This document shows, piece after piece, positions 1 through 5,678 of a DNA stretch of 8,193 nucleotides. The position numbers were made by a program, and so were the translations under genes. The stretch comes from an uncultured Campylobacter sp. (GTDB lineage: Bacteria > Campylobacterota > Campylobacteria > Campylobacterales > Campylobacteraceae). How positions within the stretch are numbered: position 1 is the stretch's first letter; each line of letters starts with the position of its first letter. The stretch lies in NCBI RefSeq assembly GCF_938045595.1, contig NZ_CALIBB010000094.1, forward strand, positions 1 to 8,193, read 5' to 3'. Under the pieces are notes generated by a model that was given only the letters and a program-made list of their open reading frames with translations, was not told the DNA's origin and did no database searches.

Positions 1-234
1 TTCATATACGATTACGCGTTAAATAGCTCGCCGAATTTAGACCTTAGCGCGCTGGATGCGGGCGATGCGGAAATTTTAAAAGAGATGCTATTTGTCAAGG
101 CGAAGGCCAGCTTTTGCAGCACGGAATTTTCGCAGCGCCTGCGGGAGCTCGGCAAAACGATGGTGTTAAACTATGAAATAAAGGGCTTGCCGCCGATACG
201 GCTAAAGCTTGATAAAAATAGCTGCGAACGGTGA
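1..234 (+). CDS. C-terminal part of a small cysteine-containing exported-type protein, paralogue of 809-1201 (5' end outside window)
   Basis: An open frame runs from base 1 to a TGA at 232-234 and gives 77 residues with no start, so the gene begins to the left of the window. The translation opens with FIYDYALN, which matches FIYNYELN at residues 56-63 of the small protein at 809-1201. From there the two align without a gap to an FC pair (Cys39 here, Cys94 there). Both then show Y-[EK]-I-K, an IR-[LV] step and a Cys one to three residues from the end. The pair are therefore paralogues. The missing N-terminal half should hold a signal peptide and a segment like PMRVDEITTLTG. The two genes converge. 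Function is unknown; an envelope or periplasmic protein with a disulphide is an inference from the relative's signal sequence and the conserved cysteines. Confidence 0.8.
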   Translation, partial: FIYDYALNSSPNLDLSALDAGDAEILKEMLFVKAKASFCSTEFSQRLRELGKTMVLNYEIKGLPPIRLKLDKNSCER

Positions 235-398
235 ATTTTAAAACCCAAGCGAGGCGTTTGATTAGCTGCGTTTTGTGCGGCGGTGCATTGGCGGCTGGCA
301 CCTCTGTAAGCTTGCAAGCGAGCTTGTGCTTTGACGCAGAATTTTATGCGAGCAGGTCGCGGATAAAATTTAGTAAGATTTCATCGCAGCAAGTGTAG
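231..398 (+). CDS. Possible 55-residue ORF with a signal-like N-terminus, overlapping the upstream stop codon
   Basis: A GTG at 231-233 overlaps the TGA of the upstream gene as GTGA, and the frame stays open to TAG at 396-398. The peptide starts MNFKTQARRL, then has a hydrophobic run (about residues 10-33, containing SCVLCGGALAAGTS) like a signal peptide or single membrane anchor, then a basic tail with EFYASR. The overlap and the charged-then-hydrophobic start favour a real gene. Against it are the absence of a Shine-Dalgarno sequence, the short length, and the fact that EFYASR lies in an 18-bp repeat also found at 1293-1310. It may be a decayed or chance frame. Confidence 0.25.
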   Translation: MNFKTQARRLISCVLCGGALAAGTSVSLQASLCFDAEFYASRSRIKFSKISSQQV

Positions 399-808
399 CA
401 TAATAAATCATAAAATTCTGACTCGAAATCTACGATGCTGTTTCAAATAAAATTTCGTAACTTATAGAATTTCGCGCGAAAGCTTTACGCGGTGTTTGCG
501 CTGCTACACAGATATAATTCCGCGTGAAATAGTAAAATTTTAATGAAAAACGCCGCTGGCAGAATCTGACGCAAAATTAGATCGCGGCTTAAAAAGGACT
601 CGGCGCGTTTAGCGCTTTGTGGCGACGAAATACACGCTGATCCGCGCCATGCTATACGCGGCGACGCGATAAAAGTCAAGCAGAAATTTTAGCATGTTGC
701 TTTTGCACAGGCGAAATCAAAAGCAGAGTGGATAAATTTTAAACGGATGCTGCGCGGGCGAGCAGGCAAAGGCTCACGCCACGCTAAATTTTAAATCTCG
801 CGCAAGCG
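235..808. other. Gene-poor region between two convergent paralogues
   Basis: Apart from the doubtful small ORF at 231-398, I see no convincing gene here. The longer minus-strand frames (95-301 and 485-679) lack good starts and ribosome binding sites, and the first lies over the real plus-strand CDS. The stretch contains a perfect 10-bp palindrome GCTTGCAAGC (310-319), one copy of an 18-bp dispersed repeat (339-356), and alternating GC-rich and AAATTT segments like those in the other intergenic regions. No clear rho-independent terminator was recognised for either flanking gene. Confidence 0.6.
339..356. repeat. Dispersed 18-bp repeat, copy 1
   Basis: GAATTTTATGCGAGCAGG matches 1293-1310 at 17 of 18 positions (G to A at one site). 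Read on the plus strand, both copies encode EFYASR. Confidence 0.6.
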
Positions 809-817
809 CTACTTGCA
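801..817 (-). terminator. Weak stem-loop across the stop codon of the 809-1201 gene
   Basis: GCAAG (802-806) and CTTGC (812-816) form a 5-bp stem with a 5-nt loop that includes the TAG stop. On the minus strand it is followed after a few bases by an AT-rich run, not a clean T-tract. This could be a weak terminator, or just another of the CTTGC/GCAAG palindromes seen in this window. Confidence 0.2.
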
Positions 818-1201
818 ATCGCTAGGCTTAAATTCTACCCTTATAAATTCTTCGCCACTTTTTATCTTATAGCTCCATATCGCGCTGTTTATTAGCGGAT
901 GCATTACCTTCATCTGGTTGCAAAAAATTTGCTTATTTTGGCTATCTATGACATTTTGTATCACGGTTTTTTGATCATTTCCGACACTGTCAAATTTCAT
1001 CCCCATGCCGTCATTTAGCTCGTAGTTATAGATGAAGCTGCCATCCTTGCACTCAGCACCCGTTAACGTGGTAATCTCGTCGACTCGCATCGGCGCACTC
1101 TTATTGATACCTTCCACAGCCGCTTTGAGCTGGACATTATTGCAGCTTGGTGCCGCAAAAAGCGCCGCGAAAGCAAACGGAAGCAATAAAAACTTTTTCA
1201 T
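809..1201 (-). CDS. Small exported protein of unknown function with conserved cysteines
   Basis: This 130-residue protein has an N-terminal export signal: MKK, then a hydrophobic stretch to about residue 17. The APSC at 17-20 could be a weak lipobox, or cleavage may be by signal peptidase I after FAA. The mature part has PMRVDEITTLTG (37-48), FIYNYELN (56-63), Cys51, Cys94 and a terminal PSDCK with Cys129. From memory, this PM-VD-x-T, YNY-x-L, mid Cys and P-x-DC pattern recalls a family of small secreted proteobacterial proteins without known function; I cannot name it. The start is firm: an ATG preceded by AAGGAGAG at close spacing. A truncated paralogue at 1-234 converges on it. Periplasmic or outer-membrane location is inferred. 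Confidence 0.85.
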   Translation of the reverse strand: MKKFLLLPFAFAALFAAPSCNNVQLKAAVEGINKSAPMRVDEITTLTGAECKDGSFIYNYELNDGMGMKFDSVGNDQKTVIQNVIDSQNKQIFCNQMKVMHPLINSAIWSYKIKSGEEFIRVEFKPSDCK

Positions 1202-1260
1202 AATTCTCTCCTTAAAAAATTTAGTAATGATATAAAAATTAATATTAATCGCTGCTTTAA
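1202..1260 (-). promoter_or_regulatory. AT-rich leader and ribosome binding site of the 809-1201 gene
   Basis: The minus strand reads TTAAGGAGAGAATT directly before the ATG at 1201, a strong Shine-Dalgarno site. Upstream is very AT-rich DNA with TATTAA- and TATATC-type hexamers that could serve as a -10 element. I see no matching -35, but Campylobacter promoters often lack one. The ribosome binding site is clear; the promoter is tentative. Confidence 0.4.
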
Positions 1261-1292
1261 ATTTAGATCGAATTTTTGGTGCTGCGAATATG

Positions 1293-1310
1293 GAATTTTA
1301 TGCAAGCAGG
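1293..1310. repeat. Dispersed 18-bp repeat, copy 2
   Basis: GAATTTTATGCAAGCAGG matches 339-356 with one difference. It sits after an ATG (1290-1292) and gives MEFYASR, in a frame that stops at 1356-1358. The same peptide frame as copy 1 is kept. Confidence 0.6.
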
Positions 1311-1459
1311 GCAGAGAATGTGAAAAGTTTATTTACAAAATTTGGCTCCGAAAAGTGAAATTAGGCAGTATGTCAAGGTGCGGAATTTATTGGCTCGCCA
1401 CACTTAAATATGAGCTGCCAGGTTAATTTCATAACGTGATTTTTACGGAATTTACCCAG

Positions 1460-1544
1460 CTTGCGGGATTAAATTTGATGCCTAGAGCGCTGGCAAACTC
1501 GGTATCAAAAGGATTTAATGCCGTAGATTAGTAAATCCCGCAAG
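1460..1544. repeat. 11-bp perfect inverted repeat with a 63-nt spacer
   Basis: CTTGCGGGATT at 1460-1470 is the exact reverse complement of AATCCCGCAAG at 1534-1544. The spacer is long for a terminator and no T-tract follows on either strand. A match this long in a region of this size could be chance. Confidence 0.35.
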
Positions 1545-1614
1545 AAAGCGCGTCTATGGGAGCCTTAAAGCCATGCTAATTATATCAATAAATAAAATTT
1601 AGGCGCGACAATCC

Positions 1615-1626
1615 GCAAGCGCTTGC
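1615..1626. repeat. 12-bp palindrome GCAAGCGCTTGC
   Basis: This perfect palindrome lies about 90 bp downstream of the lipoprotein gene. Related CTTGC/GCAAG palindromes occur at 310-319, 802-816, 7870-7879, 7902-7911 and, imperfectly, 8105-8114, all intergenic or at a gene end. Confidence 0.4.
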
Positions 1627-1717
1627 TGCAAGATCGCCGCGACAAATTTTACCACAAGATGGCGGGCAAAAATAATCGACCAGATGCCGCTTACCACGCA
1701 CAAAGGCGCAAGCGCGA

Positions 1718-2332
1718 TTAGTTATCGTTGATTACGTCCAAAATTTCTCTAGCGTGCACGGCGTAATCATTCGCCATCGATTTTTGAAAGATCCCGCCGA
1801 TCTGCGCGTATGAGCCCTGACCGCCGCCGAAAAATTCCTCCTCGCCGAAGTTGCGCTCGTTTACGGCGATATTTTGGTTGTAGATCGGCTTTCCGTTTTT
1901 AAACATTTTTAGACGTAGATTGTAGCGCACATAGGGCTTTGCCGAAACGTCGATGCCGTCGGAGCTGTAAAAGCCAAAGCCGAATGAGCTAAGCTCGGGT
2001 GCGATGACGAGCCCTTTGCCTTGCAGCGCTTTTTCGTCGTCGGTGACGCTCACGCGCCTTAGGTAGGTGCCGAAGAAGCGCTTTGCCTCGCCTGCGACGA
2101 ACTCGCCGACGTCGATTTTAAGCTCATCGTCTCTGCCTAGCTTCGAGCTTGCGGCGTAGCTTTTCGTCCCCATTAGCTCGCTAGGGATATAAATGAGCGC
2201 GCTTTGCATGGCGTTAGTCGCGCTTATAGTGTCGTCAAACGGCGCTACATCGGCATTTTGATTAAACTGCGCTTCATATGCGCAACCGCTAAAAAGCGCG
2301 CAAACTATTGCGGCTAGAAAGAAATTTTTCAT
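1718..2332 (-). CDS. Putative lipoprotein of unknown function
   Basis: The 204-residue product begins MKNFFLAAIVCALFSGC, a short lipoprotein signal with the lipid-attachment cysteine at residue 17; the lipobox is LFSG, with a slightly unusual Phe at -3. The following residues (AYEAQ) give no inner-membrane Asp at +2, so outer-membrane sorting is possible, though that rule comes from E. coli. The mature part mixes alternating hydrophobic stretches (KGLVIAPEL, YVRYNLRLKMF, IYNQNIAVN) with a Gly-rich EEEFFGGGQGS near 165-175 and a C-terminal helix. This resembles small alpha/beta lipoproteins that assist envelope transport systems, but I recognise no specific family. The ATG start follows GGAG at good spacing. 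It lies 77 bp downstream of the 2410-3261 gene on the same strand. Confidence 0.8.
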   Translation of the reverse strand: MKNFFLAAIVCALFSGCAYEAQFNQNADVAPFDDTISATNAMQSALIYIPSELMGTKSYAASSKLGRDDELKIDVGEFVAGEAKRFFGTYLRRVSVTDDEKALQGKGLVIAPELSSFGFGFYSSDGIDVSAKPYVRYNLRLKMFKNGKPIYNQNIAVNERNFGEEEFFGGGQGSYAQIGGIFQKSMANDYAVHAREILDVINDN

Positions 2333-2365
2333 TGTTTGCTCCGTGTAAAAATTTTTGTAATTCTA
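2333..2365 (-). promoter_or_regulatory. Possible -10 element and ribosome binding site for the lipoprotein gene
   Basis: On the minus strand TAGAAT (2365-2360) differs from TATAAT at one base. It lies about 28 nt before the ATG, with GGAG just upstream of the start. TAGAAT abuts the edge of the 30-bp direct repeat, so repeat copy 1 would form the region upstream of this promoter. Confidence 0.3.
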
Positions 2366-2393
2366 CCCCGCGGGTCTAAATTTTACGCTGAAA
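2364..2393. repeat. 30-bp perfect direct repeat, copy 1
   Basis: This 30-base segment, core CCCCGCGGGTCTAAATTTTA, is identical to 3605-3634, 1241 bp away. It lies between the lipoprotein start and the end of the 2410-3261 gene, 16 bases past that gene's stop. It contains the 8-bp palindrome CCCGCGGG. Confidence 0.9.
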
Positions 2394-2409
2394 CGGGCGG
2401 AATCGCTCT

Positions 2410-3261
2410 TCAATCCAAGCTAAAAAACCGCCTAAGCTTTCGCTTAAACGTGTCTTTTGGAATTTGCGTATCGCTAAAATCGTCGCTCCAAATTTCGTTC
2501 TTGTCAGTAAATAGGCCTTTATTTTGCGCCTGCGGCATAAAGACCACTTTGTTTGTAACTTGGACGCTTTTTTGCTTAAAATACTCTAGTATCTCATCCA
2601 GATCTCGCCTAGAATATATATTTATAAGGAAGTAATTTCTATTTTTGAACCTTAACACGATATTTTTGCGGATTAAGCCCAAAGGCTCATCCGCTCTTAT
2701 CAGCATATAAATTTTAAACGGCAAGATGAACAATATGAAATTTATCGTATGATATAAAAACAATACAGCCTTTCCTATGTGTACCCCTATGGACGACTTT
2801 TTATACAGCTCGTATGACGAAAAATAGTGAAATCTTCCGTAGCTATCGTATAGCTCTGATATAATGCAAAAACTTACCTTATCTATATCGCAGGCATCGC
2901 AAATTTTTATTACTCCCTCTTTCTTGACAAAATAAAAATCATTTAGCGCCTGATTTAGCGATCCGGGCTTATCGTCGAAAGCATTTATATAGCTGATTTT
3001 ATTATTTTCCAATAAAAAATACGCGGGGCTGCCCTTTCTTTTAATAGGCCAAAGTAATGTAGCCGGCAACAATAAAAAGACCACTACGATAAACATAACT
3101 AAATCGTCACTAAAATGCGTGTAAAATTTCAAGTTTAACGGAGTAACTTCTAGATTGAATATTTTATATAAGCAACCGAGTGAAAGAAAAAGAACAATAT
3201 TGTTTTGAAAGTAAACCGCTCTATCTATGATTTTGATCGGCTCTTTGTCGTAATCCCTCAT
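2410..3261 (-). CDS. AT-rich membrane protein of unknown function (283 residues)
   Basis: No family is recognised. The frame stays open up to a GTG at 3450 (346 codons), but the better start is the ATG at 3261-3259. AAGGAA precedes it at good spacing, and an extended -10-like TGATAAAAT lies 36 nt upstream; the GTG has neither. From that ATG, hydrophobic segments lie at about 21-37, 54-72 and 163-187. A soluble part of about 90 residues separates the second and third. A basic C-terminal domain has LRFKNRNYFLINIYSRRDLD (about 203-222) and ends KRKLRRFFSLD. GC is visibly lower than in the neighbours, and two identical 30-bp repeats flank the gene, suggesting insertion or duplication of the segment. 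The layout resembles that of the membrane protein upstream (3646-4335). Confidence 0.75.
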   Translation of the reverse strand: MRDYDKEPIKIIDRAVYFQNNIVLFLSLGCLYKIFNLEVTPLNLKFYTHFSDDLVMFIVVVFLLLPATLLWPIKRKGSPAYFLLENNKISYINAFDDKPGSLNQALNDFYFVKKEGVIKICDACDIDKVSFCIISELYDSYGRFHYFSSYELYKKSSIGVHIGKAVLFLYHTINFILFILPFKIYMLIRADEPLGLIRKNIVLRFKNRNYFLINIYSRRDLDEILEYFKQKSVQVTNKVVFMPQAQNKGLFTDKNEIWSDDFSDTQIPKDTFKRKLRRFFSLD

Positions 3262-3305
3262 AAAATTCCTTTTCGATATGATTTTTGACGAAGCACATTT
3301 TATCA
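3262..3305 (-). promoter_or_regulatory. Putative extended -10 promoter and start-deciding ribosome binding site for 2410-3261
   Basis: The minus strand has TGATAAAAT (TG-N-TAAAAT, one base from TGNTATAAT) at 3305-3297. It then has AAAAGGAATTTT directly before ATG 3261. Transcription starting a few bases past this element would exclude the upstream GTG at 3450, so the two signals agree on the shorter protein. Confidence 0.4.
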
Positions 3306-3604
3306 CCGCCTCGCTTTCGGCGCGTTTAAAAGCGTAGGATATTTGCGGAGGCGCTTGCGACGAGACGAGTTGCGACAAGCGGCGATCGTCCTCGTTAAGC
3401 GGACGGACAATGTGGCGCTCTTTGCGACTAGTTATGGAGCTTTCAGACACAGAGCGAGCTTATTTGCGACTACTTCGAGTACCGAGAGATCCCATCTACG
3501 ATTGCTGTGAGTAGAATTTTGCTCGAATCCAGCCCCAATCTCGCCGTGAAATGCTCGCGCAGTATCCGCCTTTGCGCTTCGTTTACGTTTAGCCGTAGCT
3601 AGAT
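3262..3604. other. Leader region upstream of the AT-rich membrane-protein gene
   Basis: The minus-strand frame of the membrane protein continues through 3262-3450 without a stop, but lacks a good start and shows no domain. Another minus-strand frame is open from about 3624 to the TAA at about 3435, also with no usual start codon. These may be coding remnants or chance. The useful features are the putative promoter near 3297-3305 and the ribosome binding site just before 3261. Confidence 0.4.
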
Positions 3605-3634
3605 TACCCCGCGGGTCTAAATTTTACGCTGAAA
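3605..3634. repeat. 30-bp perfect direct repeat, copy 2
   Basis: Identical to 2364-2393 over 30 bases; the flanking bases differ on both sides. It begins 11 bases past the stop codon of the 3646-4335 gene, so each copy sits just 3' of a minus-strand gene, and together they bracket the AT-rich membrane-protein gene. Confidence 0.9.
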
Positions 3635-3645
3635 ACTGAAAAATT

Positions 3646-4335
3646 TCACGCCTTAATGTCGTAGCTGAAATTTTTCAAAAAATATATGCGTAAAGCTTCG
3701 CGCTCGGCGCGGCTAGGACGGATGCAAAAAAATACCGCCGCGCCCGTATCGTCCCTCCCGCGCAGTAGCAGGCAGTCGCGCAGTCGTAGCCCCGCTCGTC
3801 CGTCTAACCTTCGCGCGACGACGAGCTTTGAAGCGATCAAAATCGCAAAAATGCCCGCCGCTGCATAGATCGCAGCTTCGACAAAGCCGAATTTGATCGT
3901 CAAAAACACGCCCGCGACGTATGCGAAAAGAAGCAAGAATTTTAAAATTTCTTGCAGTTTCAAAAACCGCTCGTAGCTTATAAACGGCACGCGAAACGTC
4001 CGCACGAAGCCGAACGACGGCTCTATCAGATCGACGCATCCAAGCATAAGATCGTATTTGTCTAGCCCTCTGCGAAAGGATATTTTAAGCTCGTCAAATT
4101 CCACGCGCGCCGCCTCTTTGCTACCGCTTCGCAGATAAAGTAACGCTAAAAACATAAAAACGATCGTCAGGCTGGGCTTGGCTTGCTGCGAGCGTAGCGG
4201 GCTGTCCGTGTAAAACAGCTCCCCCGATCCGCCGATGTCCAAAGAGATAAAAATGCAAAAAAACGCAAGGATAGAGGCGGAGAAAATTCTATAAAACGTA
4301 TCGTCGCAAATAAGGCTGAATTCGGGCTTTTGCAT
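3646..4335 (-). CDS. Multi-pass membrane protein of unknown function
   Basis: The 229-residue protein has hydrophobic segments at about 18-33, 55-69, 130-148 and 151-172. A hydrophilic part (70-128) lies between the pairs. A basic C-terminal tail holds the strand-like LRLRDCLLLRGRDDTGAAVFFCI (182-205, here broken by charged turns) and a final amphipathic helix. I recognise no family. Its ATG overlaps the stop of the acetyltransferase as TGATG and has no Shine-Dalgarno site of its own, so translation probably depends on the upstream gene. Arrangement and tail resemble the protein at 2410-3261 (VLRF...NYFLINIYS then a helix), so the two may be diverged paralogues, but identity is low. A role linked to the acetyltransferase is possible from coupling only. 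Confidence 0.75.
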   Translation of the reverse strand: MQKPEFSLICDDTFYRIFSASILAFFCIFISLDIGGSGELFYTDSPLRSQQAKPSLTIVFMFLALLYLRSGSKEAARVEFDELKISFRRGLDKYDLMLGCVDLIEPSFGFVRTFRVPFISYERFLKLQEILKFLLLFAYVAGVFLTIKFGFVEAAIYAAAGIFAILIASKLVVARRLDGRAGLRLRDCLLLRGRDDTGAAVFFCIRPSRAEREALRIYFLKNFSYDIKA

Positions 4336-5678
4336 CAGTTTTTATATAGCGGCGCGTCGGTGATTTTAAATCTAAATTTATTGCCCGCGCCGATAAATTT
4401 CACGAAGCTCGCTACGTCAAATCCCTGCTGCGGCGCGCTTAGCGGCGGCTTAGCAAGGATCTCGAAGCTTAGGCCTGCGTAGTTGAAAAACTTGCCGCAG
4501 CGCCGAAAACCGTGCCTGCCGTAGAATTCTATGCGGCGCAGGCGCTGCGCGAGATTGGGCGCGTCCTCGTGCGGCGGCTCGACGTCAAGGACGATTTGCG
4601 CGCTCGGATTTTGCGTGACGATGAGCGCGAGTAGCCTTGAGCCGACCCCCAGCCCGCGAAATTTCGCATCGATGCCGAGGTAAGCCACGTAAAAAATCCC
4701 GCTCTCTTCGCCGCTTGGAATTTCGCTCTCATCGTAGCGCGAAATTTTGCTTTCATCGCGACGCGAAATCCCGCTCTCATCGTAGTGCAAAATCTTTCCC
4801 TTTACGGCATCGGACGAAATTTCGCTCTTCGTAGCGCTCGGTGGAATTTCGCCGTGCACGCTCACATTTGAAATTTTATCTGTCGTGGCACCGCAGCATA
4901 GTATTTCTCTCGCACTTGCTTGCTTTAAATCGCCGTCCGCGCGTTTTATATTATCGCTCGCTAGCCTTTGATCCGCGCCCAAAACCCCGTCGCTAGCGCT
5001 TAAATCTGAAATTTCGTCGCTCGTAACGTAGCTTGAAATTTCGTCGCTCGCAGCGCCGAAAGATCCCGCATTACAAGCGAATTCCGCGCCGCTATGGGCT
5101 TTGGATCTTAAAATTTTATCCGCATTTAGGCGAGGCGGCGGCTGTTTGTGGTGCGAAACCGCGCGCTTGTAAGTTTGCTCGGTTCTATAGACGAAAAAGC
5201 CAACCAGCTCCTCGCCGCTTAAATTTTGCGCCGCCGCGTTTGAATTTTCGCCTGTCGCTGCGCTGGGATTTTTACTTTCCAAGCTGGATTTTTCACACGT
5301 CGCATTAGATTTTTTATCTGCGGTGCCGCGATTTTCGGAACTCAAAGAGGTTAATTCTGCCGCGCCGTAGTCGCTCGCATCGGAATTTTTATTCGCAGTA
5401 TCGCGATCTTGGCTAGCTTCGCCGCAATCCCACTTTGCCGCGCAAAAATCCTGATTCGGCGCGCATAAATTTTCACTCGCCGCATGATGTTTATCAGCCG
5501 CGCCGCCGCCCAGGGCGCTAAAATTCTCAAAAATCGCCGCGATTTCAAGCTGTCCTTTGCGCGACATTTTTAAAAAATTTTTTATGCTGATGCGCTCGAT
5601 TTCGGGGAACGCTGCGACGTTGATCGCCTCTATGCGCGCGATCAGCGCCGAGTCCTCGCCGATACGCTCAAGTCTCAT
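4335..5678 (-). CDS. GNAT-family N-acetyltransferase with two large repeat-built insertions
   Basis: GNAT enzymes transfer an acetyl group from acetyl-CoA to an amine; the substrate here is unknown. Of 447 residues, the fold is split in three. Residues 1-53 hold the first strand and helices (RIEAINVAAFPEIERI, then LEIAAIFEN). Residues 155-171 are a core strand (EELVGFFVYRT). Residues 326-447 carry YVAYLGIDAKF, the acetyl-CoA loop RGLGVGSRLL (341-350), LDVEPP, and QRLRRIEFYGRHGF (378-391). These recall a GNAT subgroup with an E...N..QR.RR..FY..GF signature. Residues 54-154 and 172-325 are hydrophilic, low-complexity insertions made of short repeats. Without them the protein would be about 192 residues, normal for the family. 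The ATG follows AAGGAGAG. It lies 127 bp after aroC and overlaps the next gene. Confidence 0.85.
   Translation of the reverse strand: MRLERIGEDSALIARIEAINVAAFPEIERISIKNFLKMSRKGQLEIAAIFENFSALGGGAADKHHAASENLCAPNQDFCAAKWDCGEASQDRDTANKNSDASDYGAAELTSLSSENRGTADKKSNATCEKSSLESKNPSAATGENSNAAAQNLSGEELVGFFVYRTEQTYKRAVSHHKQPPPRLNADKILRSKAHSGAEFACNAGSFGAASDEISSYVTSDEISDLSASDGVLGADQRLASDNIKRADGDLKQASAREILCCGATTDKISNVSVHGEIPPSATKSEISSDAVKGKILHYDESGISRRDESKISRYDESEIPSGEESGIFYVAYLGIDAKFRGLGVGSRLLALIVTQNPSAQIVLDVEPPHEDAPNLAQRLRRIEFYGRHGFRRCGKFFNYAGLSFEILAKPPLSAPQQGFDVASFVKFIGAGNKFRFKITDAPLYKN
4700..4876. repeat. Degenerate tandem array, four 24-nt then three 27-nt units, inside the acetyltransferase gene
   Basis: Units run 4700-4723, 4724-4747, 4748-4771, 4772-4795 (24 nt each), then 4796-4822, 4823-4849, 4850-4876 (27 nt each). 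On the plus strand most start CGCT and end GAAATTT or a close variant. The encoded 8-residue units read DESGISRR, DESKISRY, DESEIPSG. All lengths are multiples of three, so the frame is kept. Confidence 0.85.
4988..5068. repeat. 27-nt degenerate tandem repeat inside the acetyltransferase gene
   Basis: Units at 4988-5014 and 5015-5041 both begin CGTCGCT and end GAAATTT; a third, more diverged unit starts CGTCGCTCG at 5042. They encode SDEISSYVT and SDEISDLSA. The units resemble those at 4700-4876, so insertion 2 probably grew from one repeat family. Confidence 0.75.
5217..5519. repeat. About 21-nt degenerate repeat array forming insertion 1 of the acetyltransferase
   Basis: Plus-strand AATTTT or AATCC cores followed by GC-rich CGCCGCG-type stretches recur about every 21 nt. 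Clear examples lie near 5222, 5243, 5267, 5287, 5308, 5330, 5382, 5426, 5446 and 5466. The encoded units average seven residues (ENLCAP, NQDFCAA, SENRGTA, DKKSNAT, CEKSSLE, SKNPSAA). Spacing drifts, but the reading frame never breaks. Confidence 0.7.

Larger units (their letters stand above)
1202..1717. other. Gene-poor intergenic region with short repeats
   Basis: No supported gene lies in these 516 bases. It holds one copy of the 18-bp dispersed repeat (1293-1310) inside a 22-residue frame from ATG 1290 to TGA 1358. It also holds an 11-bp inverted repeat (1460-1470 and 1534-1544), a 12-bp palindrome GCAAGCGCTTGC (1615-1626), and a start-less hydrophobic minus-strand frame (1721 down to 1599). 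These look like repeat debris or decayed sequence. Confidence 0.6.

Noticed and set aside
95..301. 68-codon minus-strand frame
   Set aside because: It lies largely antisense to the plus-strand CDS at 1-234, whose frame is supported by its paralogue; no ribosome site or homology.
485..679. 64-codon minus-strand frame in the gene-poor region
   Set aside because: It starts with TTG without a clear ribosome site, and the peptide looks like chance translation of GC-rich/AAATTT repeat text.
3262..3450. N-terminal extension of the AT-rich membrane protein to a GTG at 3450
   Set aside because: No Shine-Dalgarno site before the GTG, while the ATG at 3261 has AAGGAA and a -10-like element upstream.
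3713..4039. 108-codon minus-strand frame
   Set aside because: Arg-rich shadow of the membrane-protein gene at 3646-4335.
4529..4780. 83-codon minus-strand frame with MRAKF-type repeats
   Set aside because: It is an alternate frame of the 24-nt repeat array in the acetyltransferase gene; the true frame carries the GNAT motifs.
4700..5068. Possible CRISPR array because of regularly spaced repeats
   Set aside because: Units are directly adjacent without unique spacers, degenerate, and in frame within a coding gene.
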